The notes under the pieces were generated by a model. The model searched no databases. It was not told where the DNA came from and was given only the letters and a program-made list of their open reading frames with translations. Shown here in pieces: positions 11,497 to 19,823 of a DNA stretch of 38,116 nt. The position numbers and the translations under genes are program-made. Source of the stretch: Aeromonas schubertii (GTDB lineage: Bacteria > Pseudomonadota > Gammaproteobacteria > Enterobacterales > Aeromonadaceae). The stretch lies in contig NZ_CDDB01000024.1 in the NCBI RefSeq assembly GCF_000820105.1, forward strand, positions 1 through 38,116, given 5' to 3'. Position 1 is the first letter of the stretch. Each line of letters starts with the position of its first letter.

Positions 11497-13470
11497 TTAT
11501 ACCGACACGCGCTCCATGGGCAGTCGGATCAGGAATTGGGCTCCCTGCTCGGGTTGGCTATGGCACGTGATACGGCCACGTAGCAGCTGGGCGATGAGGT
11601 TATAGATGATGTGGGTACCCAGGCCGCTGCCGCCCTGGCCACGCTTGGAGGTGACGAAAGGTTCGAACAGTCTGGGCATGATCTCGGGGCTGATCCCCTT
11701 GCCATTGTCCCGATAGTCGATGAGCAGCTCGCCGTCGGCATAGTCGATGGCGATCGTTATCTTCTTGGGTCTGTCCCATCCGTCGAAGGCGTGGTTGATC
11801 GAGTTAAGGATCAGGTTGGAGTAGATCTGGGCGAAGCAGCCGGGATAGGAGTGCACCACCAACTGGGGATCACACTGGATATCGACTTCACACTGGGACT
11901 TGCGCAACTTGTGTCCCAGAGAGACCACGACCTGATGCAGGTTTTCGGCCACGTTGAAGTTGTAATGGGCCTCAGAGGATTGATCAACGGCAACCTGCTT
12001 GAAGCTGGCGATCAGCTCGGAGGCGCGGCGCAGGTTCCCCTGCAGCAGAGACATGGATTCGTCAAGGTTGGTGACGAAGTCGGTCAGATAGGTGCGCGAG
12101 AGCTGCTTGGATTCGATGTGTTGCTTGAAGTCGAGGACTCGCTCTTGCAGGTAGGACGAGGCGGTGACGCTGATGCCTATGGGGGTGTTGATCTCGTGGG
12201 CAACCCCGGCTACCAGTGACCCCAGAGAGGCCATCTTTTCCGATTCCACCAGGGTCTGCTGAGCCTGTTTGAGGTCGTCGTAGGCCTTGGTGAGCTGATT
12301 GTTGCTCTCGCTCAGGCTGCGGGTTCGCTCGGTGACCTTGGCCTCCAACTGCTCGTTGAGCTGGATGATCTCCCGCTCGACCTGCTTGAGCTTGGTGATG
12401 TCATAACCAAAGCCAATCAGATATTTGAGTTCGGGCCCCTCGTAGAAAGGGACAAACGACCAGAGCAGGATCAGTTCGTGTTGCTGCTGGTCCTGCATAT
12501 GAACCTCCAGCTCCTCGACCACCCCCAGGTGTTCCAGACGCTCTGCGACGCTTTCCCGTTGCTGGGGATTCACAAACAGGGCGAGCCAGCTCTTCTTGAG
12601 GATCTCGTCTTCCACATAGCCTGTCAGCAGGGTTGCCGCCGGGTTGATGCTGGCGATAGAGAGGTCGGGCTCCAGGCAGCAGATAAGCACATTGGATGAG
12701 TTGATCAGCGTTGCCGAGAAATCCCGCTCCTGCTGCAACTGCTCCAGCGCCTGCTGGCGCGCCTGGAACTCGTTGCCAAGGCGCGCCCGCATCTGGTTGA
12801 GGGCGGCGGCGAGCGAATCGAACTCATCGGGGTTGGGGCGAGGCAGGGGACGCCCCTCCAGCACCAGCTCCTCGGTTAGACGCTCAAGCCGGAGCTGCTC
12901 TGAATATTGCACGATGCGATGAATGTGCCTGACCACCATGTAGTAGATGATGAGCAGGATACAAAACGACACCACCAGGGTCTTGATGGTCTGGCTGACC
13001 AGAATCAGGACCGATTTTTCTATCAGGCGCTGATAGATCTGTTCGAGGGAGGCGGCGACGAAGAGCTTGCCGACCACCTCTCCCTGGTAGGTGAGACTGA
13101 ACTCACGGGAGATGTCATAGCTGGGGCGCTCCTTGCCTTGAGAGATAAGGGGAACCTCGGAGTTGCCGAGCAGCTCCTTGACCATCACAAATTCCATGCT
13201 CGGCAGGTTCATGATCCCCTCGAGCTGTACCTTGACCTGCTCCTCGTCCAGATTCCACAGGCTGGCCGCGATGGGCTGCAGGAAGGAGGCCTCGATCTGG
13301 CTGATGCTGCCCTGGATCATCGCTACATCCTTGCGATAGTCCCAGGCCAGTTGCAACAGGGTGATCAGCAATGCAAGCGCCGTACTGCACAGCAGAATAT
13401 AGGAGAGCAGGCGGTAGGAGAGGCTGTTGCGCCGCATGGCCTTGATGGCCTTGGAGAGGAGTCCTGACAT
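11497..13470 (-). CDS. Orphan PAS sensor histidine kinase
   Basis: This is a membrane sensor kinase of 657 aa. It has a transmembrane helix at about 20-43, an extracytoplasmic domain to about 152, a second helix at about 153-180 and a HAMP-like segment to about 232. A PAS domain spans about 250-365 and a coiled coil about 362-412. The H-box is MASLGSLVAGVAHEINTP with H425. The ATPase domain shows N556 in NLILNSINHAF, DNGKG at 588-592 and GGSGLG at 613-618. All catalytic motifs look intact. No receiver domain is fused and no response regulator is adjacent, so its partner is elsewhere. AAGGACGAT precedes ATG 13470. The signal it senses cannot be read from the sequence. Confidence 0.88.
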   Translation of the reverse strand: MSGLLSKAIKAMRRNSLSYRLLSYILLCSTALALLITLLQLAWDYRKDVAMIQGSISQIEASFLQPIAASLWNLDEEQVKVQLEGIMNLPSMEFVMVKELLGNSEVPLISQGKERPSYDISREFSLTYQGEVVGKLFVAASLEQIYQRLIEKSVLILVSQTIKTLVVSFCILLIIYYMVVRHIHRIVQYSEQLRLERLTEELVLEGRPLPRPNPDEFDSLAAALNQMRARLGNEFQARQQALEQLQQERDFSATLINSSNVLICCLEPDLSIASINPAATLLTGYVEDEILKKSWLALFVNPQQRESVAERLEHLGVVEELEVHMQDQQQHELILLWSFVPFYEGPELKYLIGFGYDITKLKQVEREIIQLNEQLEAKVTERTRSLSESNNQLTKAYDDLKQAQQTLVESEKMASLGSLVAGVAHEINTPIGISVTASSYLQERVLDFKQHIESKQLSRTYLTDFVTNLDESMSLLQGNLRRASELIASFKQVAVDQSSEAHYNFNVAENLHQVVVSLGHKLRKSQCEVDIQCDPQLVVHSYPGCFAQIYSNLILNSINHAFDGWDRPKKITIAIDYADGELLIDYRDNGKGISPEIMPRLFEPFVTSKRGQGGSGLGTHIIYNLIAQLLRGRITCHSQPEQGAQFLIRLPMERVSV

Positions 13471-13510
13471 ATCGTCCTTGCTGTCCGGGGAACCAGATGA
13501 GATTTAGCCT

Positions 13511-13524
13511 AAGTGTAAACACTT
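13511..13524. promoter_or_regulatory. Perfect inverted repeat, possible operator
   Basis: AAGTGT, two bases, then ACACTT forms a perfect palindromic site 41 bp upstream of the histidine kinase start, in the kinase/prlC divergent region. The size fits a dimeric repressor or activator site. The factor is not recognised. Confidence 0.3.
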
Positions 13525-13628
13525 CCGGCACAAGTTTGCAGCACATCGTATACGGGTCGCCATGCGCACAAGCGACCGGGCTGCGCCGTGACTTTAATCT
13601 TGCTGGATCACTTCACATCTTGCAGGTG

Positions 13629-13657
13629 CTTGATTATCGGGGGGCTTGCCACCATCT
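13629..13657 (+). promoter_or_regulatory. Candidate sigma-32 heat-shock promoter of prlC
   Basis: CTTGATT (13629-13635) and CACCATCT (13650-13657) are separated by 14 bp. This fits the RpoH pattern (CTTGAAA, 11-16 bp, CCCATnT). It lies about 55 bp before the prlC start. prlC is a heat-shock gene in E. coli, which supports the reading. Confidence 0.6.
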
Positions 13658-13712
13658 TAGGGATCCAATGACGTGCTTCTGAAAGGCAGGGGCAGTTTTT
13701 TCGAGAGGAATC

Positions 13713-15758
13713 ATGATGATCAATCCCTTGCTGACGATGGACGGTCTGCCCCCCTTTAGCCAGATCCGTCCCGAGCATGTAGAGCCAGCCGTGTTGCAGG
13801 CGATTGCCGAGTGCAAGCAGCGCATTGCCGATGTGCTCTCCCACCATGAGTCCTACACTTGGGACAATCTGGTCGCCCCCCTCGAGGAGGCCAACGATCG
13901 CCTGTCGCGGGTCTGGTCTCCGGTTTCCCATCTCAATGCGGTGATGAACTCCGAGCCCCTGCGCCAGGCGCACGATGCCTGTCTGCCCCATCTTGCGGAG
14001 TATCAGACCTTTGTCGGCCAGCATGAGGGGCTGTTTGCTGCCTATAAGGCCCTGGCCGAGAGCGACGACTTCCCGCTGCTGAGCGGGGCCCAGCGCAAGG
14101 AGATCGAAAATAACCTGCGTGATTTCCGTTTGTCGGGAATCGATCTGCCCGCCGAGCAGAAGCAGCGCTACGGCGAGATCCAGGCTCGTCTCTCCGAGTT
14201 GGCGTCGCGTTTTAGTAACAACGTGCTGGATGCTACCCAGGGCTGGCAGCGCCTGGTGCAGGACGAGGCCGAGTTGGCGGGCCTGCCGCCGAGTGTGCTG
14301 GCTGCCGCCGCTGCCCAGGCCCGTGCTCGTGAGCTGGAGGGGTGGTTGTTCACCCTCGATATCCCCTCCTACCTGCCGGTGATGATGTATGCCGACAACC
14401 GGGCTCTGCGCGAGGAGATGTATCAGGCCTATGTGACCCGAGCCTCCGATCAGGGCCCCTGTGCCGGGGAGTGGGACAACAGCGCCGCGATGGCGGAGAT
14501 CCTGGCGTTGCGTCTGGAATTGGCTCGCTTGCTGGGCTTTGCCAACTATGCCGAGCTGTCGCTGGCCACCAAGATGGCGGGCAAGGGCGAGCAGGTAATC
14601 GGCTTCCTTGAGGATCTGGCCACCAAGTCCCTGCCCCAGGGGCGCGCCGAGCTGCAGGAGATCCGCGATTTTGCGGCTGCCGAGCACGCTGTCGACGAGC
14701 TGGCTGCCTGGGACATCCCCTATTACGCCGAGAAGCTCAAGCAACACAAGTTCTCTATCTCTGACGAGCAGTTGCGTCCCTATTTCCCCGCCAGGAAGGT
14801 GGTCGCCGGCTTGTTTGAGGTGGTGCACAGGGTGTTTGGCCTGCGGGTGCGCGAGCGTCTCGGGATCGAGACCTGGCACCCTGATGTGCGTTTCTATGAC
14901 ATCTATGACGAAGAGGAAGAGCTGCGTGGCAGCTTCTATCTGGATCTCTATGCCCGCGCCAACAAGCGTGGCGGAGCCTGGATGGACACCTGTCTGGGGC
15001 GTCGCTATCGCAGTGATGGCAGCCTGCAGCGTCCGGTGGCCTACCTCACGTGCAACTTTAACGGTCCGGTGGATGACAAGCCGGCCCTGTTCACCCACAA
15101 CGAGGTGGTAACCCTGTTCCACGAGTTTGGGCACGGGCTGCATCACATGCTGACGACCATCGATGTGGCCGGCGTCGCCGGTATCAACGGGGTGCCCTGG
15201 GATGCGGTCGAGCTGCCCAGCCAGTTCCTCGAGAACTGGTGTTGGGAGTCCGAGGCGCTCGCTTTCCTCTCCGGTCACTACGAGAGTGGCGAGCCGCTAC
15301 CCGATGCCCTGCTCGGCAATATGCTGGCGGCCCGTAACTTCCAGGCTGCCATGCAGATGCTGCGTCAGCTGGAGTTTGCCCTGTTTGATTTCCGTCTGCA
15401 CATGAGCGATGAGCAGGCCAGCCCCGAGCTGGTGGCCCGGGTGCTCGGGGCGGTTCGCGAGCAGGTGGCGGTCATGACACCTCCGGTCTTCAACCGCTTC
15501 CAGCACAGCTTCTCCCACATCTTTGCCGGGGGCTATGCGGCGGGCTATTACAGCTACAAATGGGCCGAGGTGCTCTCGGCCGACGCCTATTCCCGTTTTG
15601 AGGAGGAGGGAATCTTCAACCGGCAGGTGGGGGCCGACTTCCTTCACTCGATTCTGGAGAAGGGAGGCTCAAAGGAGCCGATGGTGCTGTTCCGAGCCTT
15701 CCGTGGCCGTGAGCCTCAGGTGGATGCACTGCTTCGCCATAGTGGGATCTCTGCCTGA
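13713..15758 (+). CDS. prlC: Oligopeptidase A (PrlC/OpdA)
   Basis: This cytosolic M3-family zinc metallopeptidase degrades oligopeptides, including cleaved signal peptides. The 681-aa length and the sequence match E. coli OpdA throughout. The zinc motif HEFGH is at 470-474 within VTLFHEFGHGLHHML, and the third zinc ligand Glu is in the following ENWCWES block. ISDEQLRPYFPARKVV and SHIFAGGYAAGYYSYKWAEVLSAD are also conserved. GAGAGGAATC precedes ATG 13713; ATG 13716 is possible. A candidate sigma-32 promoter lies upstream and a strong terminator downstream. In E. coli, rsmJ follows directly; here a c-di-GMP gene lies between. Confidence 0.97.
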   Translation: MMINPLLTMDGLPPFSQIRPEHVEPAVLQAIAECKQRIADVLSHHESYTWDNLVAPLEEANDRLSRVWSPVSHLNAVMNSEPLRQAHDACLPHLAEYQTFVGQHEGLFAAYKALAESDDFPLLSGAQRKEIENNLRDFRLSGIDLPAEQKQRYGEIQARLSELASRFSNNVLDATQGWQRLVQDEAELAGLPPSVLAAAAAQARARELEGWLFTLDIPSYLPVMMYADNRALREEMYQAYVTRASDQGPCAGEWDNSAAMAEILALRLELARLLGFANYAELSLATKMAGKGEQVIGFLEDLATKSLPQGRAELQEIRDFAAAEHAVDELAAWDIPYYAEKLKQHKFSISDEQLRPYFPARKVVAGLFEVVHRVFGLRVRERLGIETWHPDVRFYDIYDEEEELRGSFYLDLYARANKRGGAWMDTCLGRRYRSDGSLQRPVAYLTCNFNGPVDDKPALFTHNEVVTLFHEFGHGLHHMLTTIDVAGVAGINGVPWDAVELPSQFLENWCWESEALAFLSGHYESGEPLPDALLGNMLAARNFQAAMQMLRQLEFALFDFRLHMSDEQASPELVARVLGAVREQVAVMTPPVFNRFQHSFSHIFAGGYAAGYYSYKWAEVLSADAYSRFEEEGIFNRQVGADFLHSILEKGGSKEPMVLFRAFRGREPQVDALLRHSGISA

Positions 15759-15770
15759 TTTTCATACAAG

Positions 15771-15795
15771 AAGGGGCCGTCAGGCCCCTTTTTTT
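15771..15795 (+). terminator. Rho-independent terminator of prlC
   Basis: AAGGGGCC, GTCA, GGCCCCTT is a perfect 8-bp stem followed by five further T residues. Confidence 0.9.
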
Positions 15796-15878
15796 CATGC
15801 ATTTTCATTCAGCCGAGGTAGCATGTTTGCAGTCACTCCGTCTCTTGGATAGAGTCGGATTTTCAGCCATGAACAGAG

Positions 15879-18482
15879 ATGTGCCCCCTTGCCATGAGGC
15901 GAGTGCTTGATTCCGTATACCGCATCATAACCGCGCTGTCCGAGGTATCGGGCGTGGATTATTTCGATCGCTTTGTGACGGACATCGCTGCTGCGATGGG
16001 GGCCGATGCAGCCATGGTTTATGGGTGGCAGCAGGCCCGGCTCCATCCCCTGGCTATCTGGCCGCCGAATATTCAGATCCCGGCCTCTGTGGCTGGCGAC
16101 AGCCCTCATGCCCTGGCCCTCGAGCAGGGGGAGATCTGGTTCTCCGAGCAACTGCCCCGTCTGTTTCCCTATGCCTCCCTCTCCTATGAGGCCTATGCCG
16201 GTATCCGCCTGTGCAGCGCCAGCGGGGAGACCATAGGCCTCTGTTGCCTGCTGTATCGCCACTCGCAGCCTGAGCTTGAGCGAGCCATGGGGTTACTGCG
16301 CATGCTGGCGCCCCTGGCCGGCCGTGAGTTGGCGCTGGTGCTGTCGGAAGCGGCCGCTCTAAGTGGCGCAGCTGAGGAGGCGGTGCAAAGGGCTCCCCAT
16401 ATCGCACCTCTGCAGGAGGCGCCTTTTCTCAACACCATGTTGACCCATTCGCCGGTAGGGATCGGCAAACTGGATATCCATGGCCACATCCTGTGGGGCA
16501 ATGTGGCGCTGCAGCAGATGCTGGGTTACTCGCTGGCGCAGTTGCAGACCCTCAATGTCGAGCAGATCAATCATCCCGAGGACTATGCCGCCAGCCAGCC
16601 CCGTTATGAGGCGCTGCGACGGGGGGACGAGCGCGCCTTTACCCAGGAGAAACGCTATCTGCAGCGGGATGGCGAATTCAAGTGGGGGCGGGTCACGGTC
16701 GCCGTGGCGCATGACGCCCTGGGGGCCATCGACAGCTTCATGTTTCTGCTCGAGGATATTGACGGCATCAAGCGGGATGCGGAGCAGCTGAGGCTCTCCC
16801 ATCGGGTCTATGACAATCTTTCCGAGGCGATTCTGGTGTGCGATGCCCAGAGCCGGATCATCTCGGTGAATCCCGCCTTCGAGCAGATTACCGGTTACCG
16901 TATGGACGAGGTGATAGGGATGCGCCCCAGCCTGCTCAAGTCCGGGTTGCACGATCAGGCCTTTTACGCCGACATGTACCATGCCCTGGCCCGGGTGGGC
17001 GTCTGGCGTGGGGAGGTGTGGAACAAACGCAAGAATGGTCGCATCTATCCTCAGCAGTTGATGATCAGCTGCCTGCGTGACCAGGGAGAGATATCCCAGT
17101 ACATAGGTATCTTCAGCGACATCTCCCAATCCAAGCTGGCCGAACAGAAGATAGTGAATCAGGCCAACTATGATGGCCTCACCGGGCTGCCCAATCGCTG
17201 GCTCTTCTCCCGCTGTTTGACCCGCTTCTGTGAGCGGGGTGAGCGCTTCGCCCTGATGGTGCTCGACCTTAACAACTTCAAGGCGGTCAATAACTCGATG
17301 GACCACCATGCGGGGGATGCCTTGCTGCGTGAGGTCTCGGATCGCCTGGTGAGCCGGGTGAGAACCGATGACCTGGTCGCCAGGATCGGCGGTGATGAGT
17401 TTGCTTTTCTGGTACCGGGGGTGGTCAGTCAGCGTCAGGCCGAGCTGTTTGCCAAACAGGTGATGGGGGGATTCAACCGCCCCTTTATGCTGGCGAGCCA
17501 GCACCTCTATGTGACCGCCACCTTGGGGATCACCCTCTGCCCTGTGGACGGGAATGATGCCGATGTCTTGTTGCGTAACGCAGAGCAGGCACTCTTCGAG
17601 GCCAAGCGTAAGGCCAGAGCGACTGCCGTCTACTGCAACTCAATGCGGGAAGAGGTGAAGATACGTCACCGGATGCAGCAGGAGCTGGCCGAGGCGATCA
17701 AGCTGGGACAGCTCTCAATGGCCTATCAGCCCATTTGGGATAACCGTACTGGCCGTGTCACCAAGTTGGAGGCGCTGGTGCGCTGGTATCACCCGGAGTG
17801 GGGCCAGGTGTCACCGGCCGACTTCATCCCGTTGGCCGAAGAGGCGGGACTCATTCAAGGGCTTGGTGAGTTGGTGCTGTGGCAATCCTGCCGTGACCTG
17901 GCCAGGCTCAAGCAGGCGGGGTTTGCGTTGCAAATGTCTATCAACCGCTCGACCCTGGAGTTTCAGACCATAGATACCGAGGGGAGTGAGTGGCTCAAGG
18001 TGATCGCCCACTTCGGGCTCTCCCCTCGGGATATAGTCATCGAGATCACCGAGACTCTGTTGATGGATGCCGGTGATCAGCACAGGCAGCGCATCGATGC
18101 CCTGCGCCGGGCCGGTTGTCAGATTGCCATCGATGACTTCGGTACCGGTTACTCTGCGTTGAATTACCTGCGTACCTTCCCGGTCGATCTGGTGAAGATC
18201 GACCGCTCCTTCGTGCGCCATATTCCCTTCAATGAGCAGGACCGCATGCTGCTCGAGGGGATCATCAACATAGTGCACAACCTCGGGATGCAGGTGGTCA
18301 TCGAGGGCGTCGAAACCAGTGAACAGCTCAGCTTCCTGCGCAACAAGGGGTGTGCCTTCACCCAGGGGTATCTGCTCAGTCGTCCGCTGGTGTTTGATGA
18401 TCTCTGCTCCTATCTGGAGCTCAATGATCGGGGAATGGAGGAGAAACGACTCTCTTCTGAGCCTGGAATAGCCTTGTGGTAG
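15879..18482 (+). CDS. GAF-PAS-PAS-GGDEF-EAL c-di-GMP protein
   Basis: This is a cytosolic 867-aa regulator of cyclic di-GMP. It has a GAF-like N-terminal domain (to about 160), PAS domains at about 180-300 and 305-420, GGDEF at about 425-585 and EAL at about 595-850. GGDEF is intact (504-508) and is preceded by the inhibitory-site motif RTDD (495-498). Usual residues nearby are altered: LDLD reads LDLN, IND reads VNN, and GH reads DHH. The EAL domain keeps EAL (631-633), IEITETL, IDDFGTGYS, VKIDRSF and IEGVET, so it is probably an active phosphodiesterase; the cyclase is less certain. There is no membrane segment. The start is ambiguous (ATG 15879 or 15894), with no clear ribosome binding site. 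Confidence 0.9.
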   Translation: MCPLAMRRVLDSVYRIITALSEVSGVDYFDRFVTDIAAAMGADAAMVYGWQQARLHPLAIWPPNIQIPASVAGDSPHALALEQGEIWFSEQLPRLFPYASLSYEAYAGIRLCSASGETIGLCCLLYRHSQPELERAMGLLRMLAPLAGRELALVLSEAAALSGAAEEAVQRAPHIAPLQEAPFLNTMLTHSPVGIGKLDIHGHILWGNVALQQMLGYSLAQLQTLNVEQINHPEDYAASQPRYEALRRGDERAFTQEKRYLQRDGEFKWGRVTVAVAHDALGAIDSFMFLLEDIDGIKRDAEQLRLSHRVYDNLSEAILVCDAQSRIISVNPAFEQITGYRMDEVIGMRPSLLKSGLHDQAFYADMYHALARVGVWRGEVWNKRKNGRIYPQQLMISCLRDQGEISQYIGIFSDISQSKLAEQKIVNQANYDGLTGLPNRWLFSRCLTRFCERGERFALMVLDLNNFKAVNNSMDHHAGDALLREVSDRLVSRVRTDDLVARIGGDEFAFLVPGVVSQRQAELFAKQVMGGFNRPFMLASQHLYVTATLGITLCPVDGNDADVLLRNAEQALFEAKRKARATAVYCNSMREEVKIRHRMQQELAEAIKLGQLSMAYQPIWDNRTGRVTKLEALVRWYHPEWGQVSPADFIPLAEEAGLIQGLGELVLWQSCRDLARLKQAGFALQMSINRSTLEFQTIDTEGSEWLKVIAHFGLSPRDIVIEITETLLMDAGDQHRQRIDALRRAGCQIAIDDFGTGYSALNYLRTFPVDLVKIDRSFVRHIPFNEQDRMLLEGIINIVHNLGMQVVIEGVETSEQLSFLRNKGCAFTQGYLLSRPLVFDDLCSYLELNDRGMEEKRLSSEPGIALW

Positions 18483-18515
18483 ACTCCACCGCTGTAATCC
18501 AACCTGACTGGCATC

Positions 18516-19268
18516 ATGATGCAGATCCTTCTTGAAGACCCTTCCCGCCAGGATGAGGCCGACTCTCTCCATGCTCGGCTGGCGGCCGTCAACCTGCCCG
18601 AATTTGCTCTGGCGCTCACTCCCGGGCGGTTAGAGCTGCGCAAGCTCGACGAGCCCAAGTTGGGAGCCATCTACGTAGATTTCGTGGCCGGCGCTGTCGC
18701 ACATCGTCGCAAGTTTGGCGGGGGGCGAGGTCAATCCATTGCCAAGGCCGTCGGGCTTAAGGCGGGGGCAATGCCGAGTGTGGTCGATGCTACCGCAGGT
18801 TTGGGGCGGGATGCCTTTGTGTTGGCCTCCCTCGGCTGTCGGGTCACCCTGATCGAACGAAGTCCCGTGGTCGCGGCCCTGTTGGCCGATGGTCTGGCAC
18901 GGGCCAGCCGGGATCCGGAGATTGGAGGTTGGGTGAGTGAGCGGATGCGGTTGGAGCAAGGGCCGGCCGTAGCGACCCTGAATGGCCTGACTGCACGTCC
19001 TGATGTGGTTTATCTGGACCCCATGTTTCCCCACAAACAGAAATCGGCACTGGTCAAGAAGGAGATGCGGGTGTTCCAGTCGCTGGTCGGGGCGGATCTC
19101 GATGCGGATGAACTGCTTCCGGCTGCGCTGGCGGTGGCGACCCGCAGGGTGGTGGTCAAGCGTCCCGATTATGCGGGGTGGCTCTGTGAGCGTAAGCCCA
19201 GTATGGCCATCGAGACCAAGAACAATCGCTTCGATGTTTATGTACTCTCGGCCATGGAGAGCGCATAA
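18516..19268 (+). CDS. rsmJ: RsmJ: 16S rRNA (guanine-1516-N2)-methyltransferase
   Basis: RsmJ (YhiQ) uses SAM to methylate G1516 of 16S rRNA. At 250 aa it has the usual length. Family blocks are [26 protein letters not shown], the SAM motif [32 protein letters not shown], the catalytic-type YLDPMFP, and [11 protein letters not shown] near the end. ATG 18516 and 18519 are both possible; no strong ribosome binding site is seen. It begins 33 bp after the GGDEF-EAL gene. Its stop codon overlaps the T-run of the convergent CsrB-type RNA terminator. Confidence 0.94.
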   Translation: MMQILLEDPSRQDEADSLHARLAAVNLPEFALALTPGRLELRKLDEPKLGAIYVDFVAGAVAHRRKFGGGRGQSIAKAVGLKAGAMPSVVDATAGLGRDAFVLASLGCRVTLIERSPVVAALLADGLARASRDPEIGGWVSERMRLEQGPAVATLNGLTARPDVVYLDPMFPHKQKSALVKKEMRVFQSLVGADLDADELLPAALAVATRRVVVKRPDYAGWLCERKPSMAIETKNNRFDVYVLSAMESA

Positions 19269-19296
19269 AAAGATGGGGGCGACTTGCGTCGCCCCC
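19266..19296 (-). terminator. Terminator of CsrB-type RNA copy A
   Basis: On the minus strand GGGGGCGAC, GCAA, GTCGCCCCC is a perfect 9-bp stem followed by ATCTTTTTATG. The T-run overlaps the rsmJ stop codon. The plus-strand side lacks a T-run. Confidence 0.9.
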
Positions 19297-19540
19297 GGTA
19301 GTCGTATCGTTCAATTCCGTGAACGTTGTTGCTCCCTGCAATCCCTGACTATACCTATCCCTTAGGTTTCCCCTTCCCAATCCTTTGGGGTGTCCTTGCA
19401 GCCATCTTGGCCAGACGAGTCATCCTTACCCGTCGCACTTTCTCCGTCCTGGGAGGTGTCCTTTACCACATCCTGTGGCTAGTCCTTTCGCCCTACCCTG
19501 GCAGCCAGTCTTCCTGACCGACTTCATTGCGTCCGTGCAA
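19266..19540 (-). ncRNA. csrB: CsrB-family regulatory RNA, copy A
   Basis: No protein gene fits here. Read on the minus strand, the transcript (about 275 nt) carries 16 GGA triplets, many in AGGA/AAGGA contexts, several in hairpin loops such as CCACAGGATGTGG. Such arrays bind and sequester CsrA. The stretch AAAGGACACCTCC is shared with E. coli CsrB. The 3' half closely parallels copy B: 23 nt are identical (plus-strand 19330-19352 against 19855-19877). It ends in a GC-rich hairpin (19275-19296) with TCTTTTT. The promoter TTGAGC-16-TATATT sets the 5' end near 19540. The family call is strong; exact ends are predicted. Confidence 0.9.
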
Positions 19541-19545
19541 GAGTG

Positions 19546-19573
19546 AATATAAGGGATTTATCTCCCCGCTCAA
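19546..19573 (-). promoter_or_regulatory. Promoter of CsrB-type RNA copy A
   Basis: Minus strand: TTGAGC (19573-19568), 16 bp, TATATT (19551-19546). It lies directly before the first GGA motifs. Geometry and spacing equal those of the copy B promoter. Confidence 0.7.
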
Positions 19574-19643
19574 TCGCCATGGTGGAACTATCACTCATCG
19601 AGCACGTGGAGTGACGAGAGAGGGGCTCAAATTAGTTATTAAA

Positions 19644-19656
19644 TATCAATGACTTA
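19644..19656 (+). promoter_or_regulatory. Predicted IHF site upstream of copy A
   Basis: TATCAATGACTTA fits the IHF consensus WATCARNNNNTTR at every position and lies in an AT-rich stretch. It is centred about 101 bp upstream of the -10 box. Copy B has an equivalent site at almost the same distance. IHF is known to act on csrB/rsmZ promoters in other gammaproteobacteria. Confidence 0.65.
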
Positions 19657-19715
19657 TGGCTTTTAGGTGATTGTTTTTCCGGTTGAGCTTCCGACCATAC
19701 CCTTAAGATTGCAGG

Positions 19716-19751
19716 TGTAAGACTTACTTCGGCTATGGCGAATGTCTTACA
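19716..19751 (-). promoter_or_regulatory. Predicted UvrY/GacA upstream activating site, copy A
   Basis: On the minus strand TGTAAGACATTCGCCATA (19751-19734) is followed after 5 bp by AGTAAG, part of GTAAGTCTTAC. TGTAAG is the half-site of the GacA/UvrY box. The 18-mer recurs with one change upstream of copy B, about 191-194 bp before each -10 box. Distance and motif fit a BarA/UvrY activation site. The palindromic second half-site CTTACA does not sit at the standard 6-bp spacing. Confidence 0.6.
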
Positions 19752-19788
19752 CGCACTCCTTGAAAAAAACGGAAGGGATATGAAGCAG

Positions 19789-19823
19789 AAAAAGAAAAGG
19801 GGGGCGGCTTTCGCCGTCCCCCC
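19789..19823 (-). terminator. Terminator of CsrB-type RNA copy B
   Basis: On the minus strand a G-rich arm pairs across a GAAA-type loop (GGCGAAAGCC) with CCCCCC and is followed by TTTTCTTTTT. One base in the stem is bulged or mispaired. Confidence 0.9.

Noticed and set aside
10036-11583. Plus-strand 515-codon ORF over gor
   Set aside because: It is antisense to glutathione reductase, which is recognised by motif over its full length.
15879-18482. The GGDEF-EAL protein as CsrD, the CsrB decay factor
   Set aside because: CsrD has degenerate GGDEF and EAL motifs and membrane segments. This protein has intact motifs and soluble GAF and PAS domains, so its closeness to the csrB genes seems coincidental.
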